Of a stretch of 14,836 nt of DNA, positions 7,715-14,836 are shown one piece after another. Where the stretch lies: positions 1 to 14,836 of the forward strand of contig CATAWQ010000017.1 in assembly GCA_949500635.1 (NCBI GenBank), given 5' to 3'. Each line of letters begins with the position of its first letter. Positions within the stretch are counted from its first letter, which is position 1. The notes under the pieces were generated by a model. The model saw nothing but the letters and a program-made list of their open reading frames with translations, ran no database searches and had not been told where the DNA came from. The position numbers and the translations under genes are program-made. This DNA comes from an uncultured Mycoplasmatota bacterium. Its GTDB lineage: Bacteria; Bacillota_I; Bacilli_A; Mycoplasmatales; Mycoplasmoidaceae.

Positions 7715-9090
7715 TATTTTTCTCCTTTCGATAAACGTTTTTTTGAATAATTCAAATAAATTCTATCTAATAGCTTTGTCTTTTGTTGTTTACTATTAAT
7801 ATTTTTTAAATTAATTTTAAGATTAGATAAAATTCTATTCGGATAATATCATGTAGTATCTTTACTACATTTTTTAAGATTTTTACATTTCTTTTTTATT
7901 AATGAAATTGCATCTAGGTACTCATTAATTTGGTTTTCAACATTGAACAAATGTTGATCATAATCAATCTTTTTATGTTTATAGATCATTTTCATAATTA
8001 ATTGTCATGGTTTAACGTAATAAAGTAAAGAAACGATAGCTGCACCATACACAATGATACCAAACATTAGATCAGTAATATTCGAATCAACAGCACATAC
8101 TTGTGCTATGTCAGATTTTGCTGTTTCAATCATACCAAATAACAAAGAAACCGGGACAATTCCTAACGGGTTATTCATAGCAATTAATCCAACAGAAATT
8201 CCATTAAAACCCTCAATAGGAATTGCTTTTGCAGTTATCTCTGTAGGAATATTACCAGGCGCTTTACCAAAATAAACCATTGCTCCTAATATTCCAGCGA
8301 TCATCCCTGAGATAAACATAGACATAATTTGATTTCTCTTAACAAAATAGCCTGCAAATCTACTTGCTTCATAGCTCAAACCAACGTTAATAATTTTCCT
8401 ACCAAATACCAAGTATTTAAAAACAAAAAAAGAAAACAATACTACAAATATAGCTAACACTATTAATGGAATTGTGGCTCCACCACAATTATTTATTTTT
8501 AATAAATAATTGTCTGGCAAACTTTCAGTAAATGTTCCACCTTGATCTTTAGGGCAAGTTGCACTAATCATGAATGTTCCAGCATAATAAATTATTCAAT
8601 TTAAAATTATTGATGATACAACTTCATTCATATTAAAACGAATTTTTAATCAACCTATAAAACCTGATAATAATCCGGCAGCGGCCATAGCTGATAAAAC
8701 AATAATAATTTGTCCAACAATGTTCGGAGCATTAATTCATTGATGAGCAATCATAACTGCAATCATTGCTCCAAATAGCATTTGTCCTGAAATACCTATA
8801 TTAAATAATCCACATTTATATGCAAATACAAATGAACATGCTGCAACCATAAAGATTGCCATATTAGGGAAAAAGAATTGTGTTAAATTACTTTTTTTAA
8901 ATGGTGAAGTAAAAATTTGATAAAAGATACCATAGAATAATGATGGTTTATTGTAAATGCTTACGCAGATGAGTAATGAAATAAGTAGCGAAATAAGAAT
9001 TATTACACAAGAAGTCCAAAAACTTTTGATACCATTTCTACGATTTCTTGAATAAACAAATTTATCAAATTTTAAACGAAGTGATTTCAT
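7714..9090 (-). CDS. ABC transporter permease, nucleoside/BMP type (first permease), with a long basic C-terminal tail
   Basis: This 458-residue permease partners the one encoded next to it. The membrane part (residues 1 to about 362) shows the family landmarks FFFPNMAIFMVAACSFVF, KCGLFNIGISGQMLFGA near the N-terminus, the coupling loop GLSYEASRFAGYFVKRNQ, and IPIEGFNGISVGLIAMNNPLG with the final SLLFGMIETAK. TGA at 8737-8739, 8650-8652, 8596-8598 and 8005-8007 are Trp. After the last membrane span comes about 95 residues that are not part of the usual permease: a soluble, lysine- and asparagine-rich tail that starts near MKMIYKHKK and ends SKKRLSKGEK. The start is the ATG at 9090, which shares its A with the ATPase stop (TAATG) and has a ribosome binding site 8 bases upstream; an ATG at 9099 overlaps that site and is unlikely. 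Confidence 0.9.
7722..7726 (-). promoter_or_regulatory. Ribosome binding site for the second permease
   Basis: AGGAG on the minus strand, 7 bases upstream of the ATG at 7714, inside the last codons of the preceding gene. It is one of only a few good Shine-Dalgarno sites in the window and it fixes this start. Confidence 0.7.
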
Positions 9091-10766
9091 TAACAACATC
9101 CTTTCACAGCTGATCTAGATAAAAATTGTCCGATTTTTTCCCTATTAGAATTACGAGTAAGTGTTTCATGAACAATTTTACCATTATCGATTACTAAGAT
9201 TCTATCAGCGATCTTAAAAATTTCATCTAATTCGTATGAAATCAATAAAATTGAGTTCCCCTTTTTAACATCTTGAAGCAATTTCCTGTGAATATCACTA
9301 ATTGCTTTTAAGTCTAAACCTCTTGTTGGTTGAACCAAAATTGATAATTTATGGTATTTATTCATTTCACGTCCAATAACTAATTTTTGTTGGTTACCAC
9401 CTGAAAGATTTGCTACAGGAGCGTTAATATTTTGGCTACCTCTAACATCATATTCATTACAAACAAGTCTTGCATAATTATTAATAGCTTTATTATTAAT
9501 AATTCCATGATGACTAAACGGCTTACGATCAATGATTGATGAAACAACATTATAAGCAATTGATTCGTTTTTGATTAATCCATATTTTAATCTATCTTCT
9601 GGAACATGAGAAATTCCAAAATCATAGATTTGTTTAACACTACATTTTTTAATAAAGATTGGTTTATTGTTTTCTTTACCATAAAAAATAATTTCTCCAT
9701 GTTTTGGTTTTATAATGCCACCAATTGCTAATGCTATTTCTGATTGACCATTCCCCTCAATGCCAGCAATAGCTAAAATTTCTCCTTGTTTAACATCAAA
9801 ACTTAAATCTTTTGTTGCTAAAATCTTCGGTTGAGAAATCTTAGTTAATGTTAAGTTTTTAATTGACAATAAATTCCTTAAGTTAGCATTATAATTAAGA
9901 ATTCTATTATTTTTAGTTTCATTAAATTTAGTACCAATCATGTATTTAGAAATATCTTCTATAGAAGAATCTACTACATTATACGTACCAATGTATTCCC
10001 CTTTTCTAATAACACTAACACGATCAGCAATTGCTTTTACTTCGTTTAATTTATGAGTAATAATCACAATTGTTTTACCTTGTTTTTTAAACTCCAAAAG
10101 CATATTTAAAAAACCCTTTATTTCATCATCTGACAAAACAGCTGTTGGTTCATCAAAGATTAAAATTTCAGAATCTCTATAGAGAAGTTTTAAAATTTCA
10201 GTTCTTTGTTGCTCACCAACAGAAGCATTACTAACTTTAATATTTAAATTAACTTTAAGATTGTATTTATTGGCAAGTTTTTCTATTTTATGACGAGCTT
10301 GTTTCTTATTAATAATACCTAATTTATTAACAGGTTCTGCACCTAAGATAATATTATCTAATAATGAATAAACTTCAACCAATTTAAAATGCTGATGAAC
10401 CATACCAATACCGGCATTTGCTGCATCAATGGCAGATTTAAAGTTAACAATTTTATCATTAACTTTAATTTCACCAGAATCTGGTTTAAATAAACCAAAC
10501 AACATTGACATTAACGTTGTTTTTCCTGCACCATTTTCACCTACAATAGCATGAATTTCATTTCATTTAACTTTTAAGTTAATATTTTGATTTGCTTTGA
10601 TTTTACCATTTAAAAATGATTTCGAAACATTATTAAATTCAAAAGCATATTTACCGCTATGAATATTATTTTCATTAGTTGATGTTCTGTTAGAGTAGTC
10701 TATAGCCAGTTTTTTAGCAACTAAATTTATTTTTGAAATTCTATAATTTAATAAATGTTTTTTCAT
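9090..10766 (-). CDS. ABC transporter ATPase with two fused nucleotide-binding domains, nucleoside/BMP type
   Basis: This 558-residue cytoplasmic ATPase powers the importer. Domain 1 has Walker A GENGAGKTT (about 76-84), a signature ASVGEQQR and Walker B ILIFDEPTAVL. Domain 2 has the degenerate Walker A GIEGNGQSEIA, the signature NLSGGNQQKLVIGRE and Walker B ILVQPTRGLD. This pairing of a full first site and a GNGQ-type second site is typical of the sugar/nucleoside importer class (RbsA, NupA-like). The Trp just before Walker A is TGA (10563-10565). About 42 residues precede the usual start of the fold (AFEFNNVSKSF); this N-terminal extension is lysine- and asparagine-rich and unusual for the family. 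The start is 2 bases after the binding-protein stop, and the end overlaps the first permease. Confidence 0.93.
9099..9104 (-). promoter_or_regulatory. Ribosome binding site that decides the first permease start
   Basis: AAAGGA on the minus strand, 8 bases upstream of the ATG at 9090 and overlapping the alternative ATG at 9099. It supports 9090 as the real start. Confidence 0.6.
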
Positions 10767-10768
10767 AA

Positions 10769-12223
10769 TTAAAATTGGAAGTACATCTCATTATCTATCA
10801 AGTGTTGAACATTTAAAGATTGATTAGTTAATATATATGATAATGCATCTGCATATGTAGAATATGAAACATTAAAAGCATTATTAATTAAATTAATAAA
10901 ATAGTCTTGTCCGGGTTCTGATACTTTGCATGCACTACTCGATACATCTCATGTGCCGACCGTTAAATAACCATAAGCACCAAATATAGGATCTGTTGAT
11001 CCTGATGGTGATCATTTAGTTTCACCATGACTAGATAAATATAAAACAGAACTAGTTACCCTAGCAATATCTTTTTCAGCTGAAAACTTAATAATATGAT
11101 TATTCCCTTTACTATCAGTAAATAAAGATATGTCATTCATATCGCTTGCTTCTTGGTTAGTATCTACACCAACACAGATGCAATCAGATTTTTGATTTTT
11201 AATTTCTTGAACTGTGTCAATTGTTTGAGGACCAGCTACAGGCATAATAGCATTTGCTCCACGTGCTAATAATTCTTGAACTATAGATCTCCCATCGCCT
11301 ATTGTAAATGTACCACTAAAAAAAGAATCTTGGTTGCCTAAATTAATGAAGTGAACTAAATGATCTTTTTCTGTCTGAGCATCTCAGTGATTTTTTTGTG
11401 AAATACTTGGTAACAAAATTTTATTAAAAAAATTAACTCCTAATTGAAATCCGCCCATGTAGATAGTAACGGTTGGAATAGCAACTCCACCAAATGTTCC
11501 AACTTTTAAATCACCTTTTTTATGATAATGTTCATAATTATCTATAGATAGATATTGACAAGTTGAAAGTCCTGCTAGAAACGCTGATTCATCAGCTCTA
11601 AACATTACTGATGCAACATTTTCATCAGGAGCATTTGCGTCAATCAAAATGTAACCTGCTTTATTATACGTGTTGTAATCATTTTGTTTAAATGCAGCTA
11701 ATGGTGTTTGGTGCAAATAACCAGGTAATATTAACGACTTAATACCGCTTTCTACAGGTGATGAATAAATGGAAATAAATCCTGATAAATCATCTTTAGA
11801 CGGTTTATTCCATTTTCATTCATTTAAATATTGGTTTAAACTTTCATCTGAAGGAAACGGATCATTAGATTCAGGAGTTCAATTAGAATTAATTCCTCAA
11901 TTAACTTCTCCTTTAAAAGCGCTTTGATTAAATGATTTATCTAAAATAGAGTGATTGCTTCCATCTAGAATTAATTCTGTATAATTTTTGCGATCACCTG
12001 TTAAAGGAAATGTTTTAGCATCAGATTCTGAAGAAGACACATTTCATTTTGTTTTTTTAGGAGTAGCTATCCCATAATCTAATTTATGATTTTTATTGTT
12101 ATCAAAATCTATGTAATCATTATGTGCTTTAATCGAACATAATCCATAAGCAATAGCACAACTGCACCCAATAGTTGTACATGCTAATGTAAATTTAATA
12201 GTTATAGCAAGCCACTTCCTCAT
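10769..12223 (-). CDS. BMP-family (PnrA/TmpC-like) substrate-binding lipoprotein
   Basis: This is a 484-residue surface binding protein for the ABC importer encoded downstream. BMP-family landmarks are the DKSFNQSAFKGE motif (about residues 95-106), ILIDANAPDENVASVMFRADESAFLAG (about 191-217) and VGTFGGVAIPTVTIYMGGFQLGVNFFN (about 241-267). Close relatives bind purine and pyrimidine nucleosides, so a nucleoside ligand is likely but not proved. The family is usually about 340-380 residues; this one is longer, with a polar stretch at 31-90 and insertions after the DKSFN motif. The N-terminus is a basic-hydrophobic signal with Cys at 15, 20, 22 and 29. Lipid attachment is expected, but no single lipobox stands out. 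Many in-frame TGA codons are Trp. It is the first gene of the importer operon. Confidence 0.9.
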
Positions 12224-12232
12224 ACAACATTA

Positions 12233-12264
12233 ATTATATATATTCAAAGAATATATATAGACAA
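12233..12264 (-). promoter_or_regulatory. Promoter region of the nucleoside importer operon
   Basis: TATAAT (12238-12233) ends 9 bases before the ATG at 12223, and TTGTCT (12264-12259) lies 20 bases upstream, which is long spacing. A shifted -10 (TATATA, 12242-12237) would give 16 bases. Either way the leader would be very short. The elements overlap a perfect palindrome. Confidence 0.4.
12235..12259. repeat. Perfect 11-base inverted repeat over the importer promoter
   Basis: TATATATATTC (12235-12245) and GAATATATATA (12249-12259) are exact reverse complements around a 3-base AAA spacer. The repeat covers the space between and part of the promoter boxes of the importer operon. It is separate from the terminator at 12266-12297. 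It could be an operator for a dimeric regulator. Confidence 0.75.
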
Positions 12265-12265
12265 T

Positions 12266-12297
12266 AAAAAACATCAGGAATTTACCTGATGTTTTTT
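12266..12297 (-). terminator. Symmetrical rho-independent terminator after the rplM-rpsI-tRNA unit
   Basis: ACATCAGG (12271-12278) and CCTGATGT (12285-12292) pair around a 6-base loop, flanked by A5 on the left and T5 on the right. On the minus strand it stands 3 bases past the CCA of tRNA-Ala and ends in a T run, so it should stop transcription of the ribosomal protein-tRNA operon before the importer promoter. The symmetry makes it work on either strand. Confidence 0.85.
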
Positions 12298-12300
12298 ATA

Positions 12301-12376
12301 TGGTGGAGAATATGGGACTCAAACCCACAACCTTCTGAGTGCAAATCAGATGCTCTATCAATTGCGCTAATTCCCC
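12301..12376 (-). tRNA. tRNA-Ala (anticodon UGC)
   Basis: A complete 76-base cloverleaf with encoded CCA. The acceptor stem GGGGAAT pairs with ATTCTCC and includes the G3:U70 wobble pair that identifies tRNA-Ala. The anticodon stem TCTGA/TCAGA encloses the loop TTTGCAC, anticodon UGC. The T loop GTTTGAGTC is a variant of GTTCGAATC. It reads all GCN codons in a mollicute. Confidence 0.96.
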
Positions 12377-12382
12377 AATGTG

Positions 12383-12405
12383 ATAGGTGCGTTGAATGCA
12401 CCTAT
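12383..12405 (-). other. Hairpin between the two tRNA genes
   Basis: ATAGGTGC (12383-12390) and GCACCTAT (12398-12405) are perfect 8-base inverted repeats with a 7-base loop. No T run follows on the minus strand, so it is more like a processing stem between tRNAs than a terminator. Its function is not known. Confidence 0.5.
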
Positions 12406-12417
12406 TAAAATTATTAA

Positions 12418-12494
12418 TGGTGGGAGCAAATGGATTCGAACCATCGACCTCACCCTTATCAGGGGTGTGCTCTAACCAACTGAGCTATACTCCC
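12418..12494 (-). tRNA. tRNA-Ile (anticodon GAU)
   Basis: A complete 77-base cloverleaf with encoded CCA. The acceptor stem GGGAGTA pairs with TGCTCCC. The D arm is TAGCTCAGTTGGTTAGAGC, the anticodon stem CACCC/GGGTG encloses CTGATAA (anticodon GAU), and the T arm has the standard GGTTCGAATCC. It lies 21 bases after the rpsI stop, so it is probably cotranscribed with rplM-rpsI. Confidence 0.96.
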
Positions 12495-12515
12495 ACAAAA
12501 AACGAAACTTTTTAA

Positions 12516-12908
12516 TTAACGTTTTGTGAATTGAGGACTTCTACGTGCACCATATTTACCGTATTTTTTACGTTCTTTAACACGTGAATCACGAGTCATC
12601 ATTTTCTTTTTCTTTAGATCACTCTTATAATCTTTATTAGCTTCTACTAAAGCACGAGCAATTCCTAAACGAATAGCACCTGCTTGTCCGTTAAAACCTC
12701 CACCACTAACTTTAACCTTAATATCAAACTTAGTTAAATTATCAGTAATTTCCAAAGGTTGTTTCATATCTTTAATTACTAATGCATTCGGAAAATATTC
12801 TTCTGGTGTTTTATTGTTGATTAAGATCTTACCAGTTCCTGGTGTGATCATAACTTTAGCAACAGAAGTTTTTCTACGTCCTAAACCTTTGTATGAAACT
12901 TGTTCCAT
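12516..12908 (-). CDS. rpsI: 30S ribosomal protein S9
   Basis: S9 is a 130-residue head protein of the small subunit whose C-terminal tail reaches the P-site tRNA. It has the N-terminal YKGLGRRKTSVAKV motif, the central VSGGGFNGQAGAIRLGIARAL signature and the conserved basic end RDSRVKERKKYGKYGARRSPQFTKR. There is no TGA codon. The ATG shares one base with the rplM stop (TAATG), so translation is coupled in the usual rplM-rpsI pair. Confidence 0.98.
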   Translation of the reverse strand: MEQVSYKGLGRRKTSVAKVMITPGTGKILINNKTPEEYFPNALVIKDMKQPLEITDNLTKFDIKVKVSGGGFNGQAGAIRLGIARALVEANKDYKSDLKKKKMMTRDSRVKERKKYGKYGARRSPQFTKR

Positions 12909-13357
12909 TATTTTTTACCCCTTATTTCAAATTTAATCGGCTTTTGCGCTTCATGAGCTTTGCCTTGATCTGGATAAACTGTAAGTTTTTTTAACATATC
13001 CTTAGCTAATCTATTTTTTGGTAACATACCCTTAACTGCAGTTGTTACTAATTCAACTGAATAGTTAGTAATCATTTCTTTACCAGTCCTAGTTCTCAAA
13101 CCACCGATGTATTGAGAATGAGTGTATCACTTTTCCTTTTCAGCTTTGTTACCAGTTAAAACAACTTTACTAGCATTTCTTACGATTACATAATCTCCAC
13201 AATCAACATTAGGAGTAAAGCTAGGTTTGTTTTTACCACGTAAAATGTTAGCAACTTCAACAGCAAGTTTACCTAAAACTAAACCAGTCGCATCAATTTC
13301 ATATCATTTGCAATCTGACATAGCTTTTTCTTTTTTTAACATTGTTGTTTTTTGCAT
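12908..13357 (-). CDS. rplM: 50S ribosomal protein L13
   Basis: L13 is an early-assembly protein of the large subunit. The 149-residue product is close to the usual 142-150. Landmarks are KWYEIDATGLVLGKLAVEVA near the start, DCGDYVIVRNASKVVLTGNK, the KWYTHSQYIGGLR region, and VKGMLPKNRLAKDMLKKLTVYPDQGKAHEAQKP. Both tryptophans (codons 18 and 77) are TGA, which is direct evidence for the alternative code in a core gene. I chose the ATG at 13357 because AAGGGA lies 7 bases upstream; in-frame ATGs at codons 6 and 13 would make the N-terminus shorter than usual. It follows rpoC with a 39-base gap that contains possible promoter boxes. Confidence 0.97.
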
Positions 13358-13364
13358 ATGCACT

Positions 13365-13370
13365 TCCCTT
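13365..13370 (-). promoter_or_regulatory. Ribosome binding site of rplM
   Basis: AAGGGA on the minus strand, 7 bases before the ATG at 13357. It decides among three in-frame ATGs. Confidence 0.5.
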
Positions 13371-13377
13371 ATGTATA

Positions 13378-13392
13378 AGTATATAAATTATA
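13378..13392 (-). promoter_or_regulatory. Possible promoter of the rplM-rpsI-tRNA unit
   Basis: Two candidate -10 boxes lie between the rpoC stop and rplM: TATAAT (13392-13387) and TATACT (13383-13378). No clear -35 box is seen because that space is the end of rpoC. The unit may also be read through from rpoC. Confidence 0.35.
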
Positions 13393-13396
13393 TTTA

Positions 13397-14836
13397 TTAA
13401 TATTCTTTTTTATACATTTTTTGTCCATCTTCCATCATTTGATCTTTATCACCTTTACCAGTACCAGCTGGAATTAAGTTTCCTAACATAACATTTTCTT
13501 TTAATCCAGATAATGTATCTAGTTGAGACTTAACAGAAGCTTCAATTAATATTTTCTTTGTATCTTGGAATGAAGCAGCTGATAAGAATGAATCAACTTT
13601 AGATGGAACGGCTTCCAAACCAAAAATTAAGTTAACGGCAGTAATTGGCATTTGTCCATTAGTAATTAATTCAGTATTTACTTGAGTAAAAGTGTTAATA
13701 TCAATAACTTGTCCAATAAAGAAATTAGAGTCACCTCTGTTTAATACTTTAACTTTGTTAGTCATTTGACGTAAGATAATTTCTACATATTTGTCAGAAA
13801 TTTCAATACCTTGAATACGATATACTTTTTGAATCTCTTTTAACATGTAATCTCTAGCTGCTGCTATTCCAGCAACTTGTAATAATTCGTTAATATCAAT
13901 TGATCCATCTGTGATCTTATCACCAGGTTTAACGATATCTCCTTCTTTAACACGGAATATCGAATTAAATGGTGTTACTAAAGATTGAATATCATTAATC
14001 TTAGTATTTTTGATTTCAACTTCATAACCTTCTTCGCCCAATTTAATTGATTTAACCTTTCCATGAATGTGGCTAATTGTAGCACGTTCTCATTCCTTTG
14101 GAGGAATCATGTCAAAGATTTGTTTTAAACGCTCAAAACCTTGAGCAATATTACCTTCACCAGCAGCTCCACCTGTATGGAATGTTCTCATAGTTAATTG
14201 AGTACCAGGTTCACCAATTGATTGAGCAGCAATAACACCAATTGTAGTATTTAATTCAATAGGTTTATTTGTTGTTAAGTCATTACCAAAACAGTGTTGA
14301 CACACACCATTCTTACACTTACAGTGTAATACTGAACGAATCTCTACTTGAGTAATTCCAAGTGATTCAATGTAATCAGCCATTGCAGGAGTGATGATTT
14401 CGTTTTTACGAACAATTACTTCATTAGTTTTAGGATTTACAACATCATTCATTGCAAATCTATTAGAAATACGACTAGATAATGATTCAATGATCATGTT
14501 GTCTTTTGTATCACGAATAGCTTCTACAATTAATCCTTTTGTTGCACCACAGTCTTCTTCTGTAATTGTAATTTCTTGAACTGCATCTACTAACTTTCTG
14601 GTCATATAACCTGACTTAGATGTTTTCATAGCAGTATCTGCCATACCTTTACGAGCACCGTATGATGAATTAAAGTATTCAGAAATTGTTAAACCTTCTA
14701 AGAATGAATGCTTAATTGGAACTTCGATTGTATCACGAATAGTTCTATTTTTATTTTTTTGGTCATAGTTAAATGATTTTGACATCAATCCACGCATACC
14801 TAATAATTGAGTAAATTGTGATACGTTACCACGGGC
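13397..14836 (-). CDS. rpoC: DNA-directed RNA polymerase beta' subunit, C-terminal part (5' end beyond the right edge)
   Basis: The window holds the last 479 codons of beta', which is usually 1200-1400 residues. It begins ARGNVSQFTQLLGMRGLMS. Landmarks are LTISEYFNSSYGARKGMADTAMKTSKSGYMTRKLVD (bridge helix and trigger-loop start), the zinc site made by DCGA plus C-x6-C-x2-C in HCKCKNGVCQHC, and GVIAAQSIGEPGTQLTMRTFHTGGAA (trigger loop). The C-terminal clamp-core part follows (GDKITDGSIDINELLQVAGI, AARDYMLKEIQKVYRIQGIEISDKYVEII and SVKSQLDTLSGLKENVMLGNLIPAGTG). A single TGA at 14087-14089 is Trp. The protein ends soon after the GTG motif with a short lysine-rich tail. It lies upstream of rplM. 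Confidence 0.97.

Noticed and set aside
8054..8275. Plus-strand open frame of 73 codons inside the first permease gene.
   Set aside because: It is the antisense shadow of conserved permease sequence.
9091..9099. Alternative start of the first permease at ATG 9099.
   Set aside because: The ATG overlaps the only ribosome binding site; that site is correctly spaced for 9090.
14391..14579. Plus-strand open frame of 62 codons inside rpoC.
   Set aside because: It is the antisense shadow of the beta' zinc-site region.
2632..14797. Many genes look broken into two or three fragments in the standard code (tsaB, exchanger, atpB, both permeases, ATPase, BMP protein, L13, beta').
   Set aside because: Every break is a TGA codon in an otherwise continuous frame, often at a conserved Trp. 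This is the mollicute code, not pseudogenes or frameshifts.
1..14836. Search for CRISPR arrays, insertion sequences, prophage genes, toxin-antitoxin or defence genes.
   Set aside because: No regularly spaced repeats, transposase motifs or defence-type domains are visible; all sizeable frames are accounted for by core or transport genes.

Overview
The window is an AT-rich, densely packed piece of a mollicute (mycoplasma-type) chromosome. The clearest sign is the genetic code. Almost every gene is interrupted by TGA in the standard code and becomes one intact, full-length protein when TGA is read as tryptophan, for example in CTP synthase, ribosomal protein L13, RNA polymerase beta', ATP synthase subunit a and the ABC permeases. 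Genes abut or overlap by 1 to 20 bases, intergenic gaps are short, and no stretch longer than about 190 bases lacks a gene. The exact genus cannot be fixed from the sequence alone.

Layout. At the left edge the first 395 codons of pyrG (minus strand) run out of the window. A 61-base divergent promoter region separates pyrG from lspA (signal peptidase II). A plus-strand cluster follows: an RluA-family pseudouridine synthase, tsaB and rimI, each overlapping the next. From rimI to the right edge everything is on the minus strand. Reading in the direction of transcription from the right edge, there is the C-terminal third of rpoC, then rplM and rpsI, tRNA-Ile(GAU) and tRNA-Ala(UGC), and a strong symmetrical terminator. 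Next comes a four-gene nucleoside-type ABC importer (BMP-family binding lipoprotein, fused two-domain ATPase, two permeases), then upp with its own good promoter, then an atpI-like gene and atpB. Last is a CaCA-family cation exchanger gene whose 3' end overlaps the 3' end of rimI.

How the genes fit together. The importer, Upp and PyrG form a plausible salvage route for a pyrimidine auxotroph: nucleosides are imported, uracil is turned into UMP, and UTP is aminated to CTP. LspA would process the BMP lipoprotein. The tsaB/rimI and pseudouridine synthase genes serve tRNA and rRNA modification. RpoC, L13, S9 and the two tRNAs are core expression machinery. AtpI and AtpB are membrane parts of the F-type ATPase, but no other ATPase subunit genes lie beside them here.

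Most of the window is ordinary mollicute core genome, and I see no defence system, CRISPR array, insertion sequence or prophage. The items most worth a second look are the orphaned atpI-atpB pair, an A15 tract in the promoter region of the exchanger gene, a perfect AT-rich palindrome over the ABC operon promoter, a long lysine-rich tail on one permease, a 101-base convergent coding overlap, and repeated promoters that imply nearly leaderless mRNAs.
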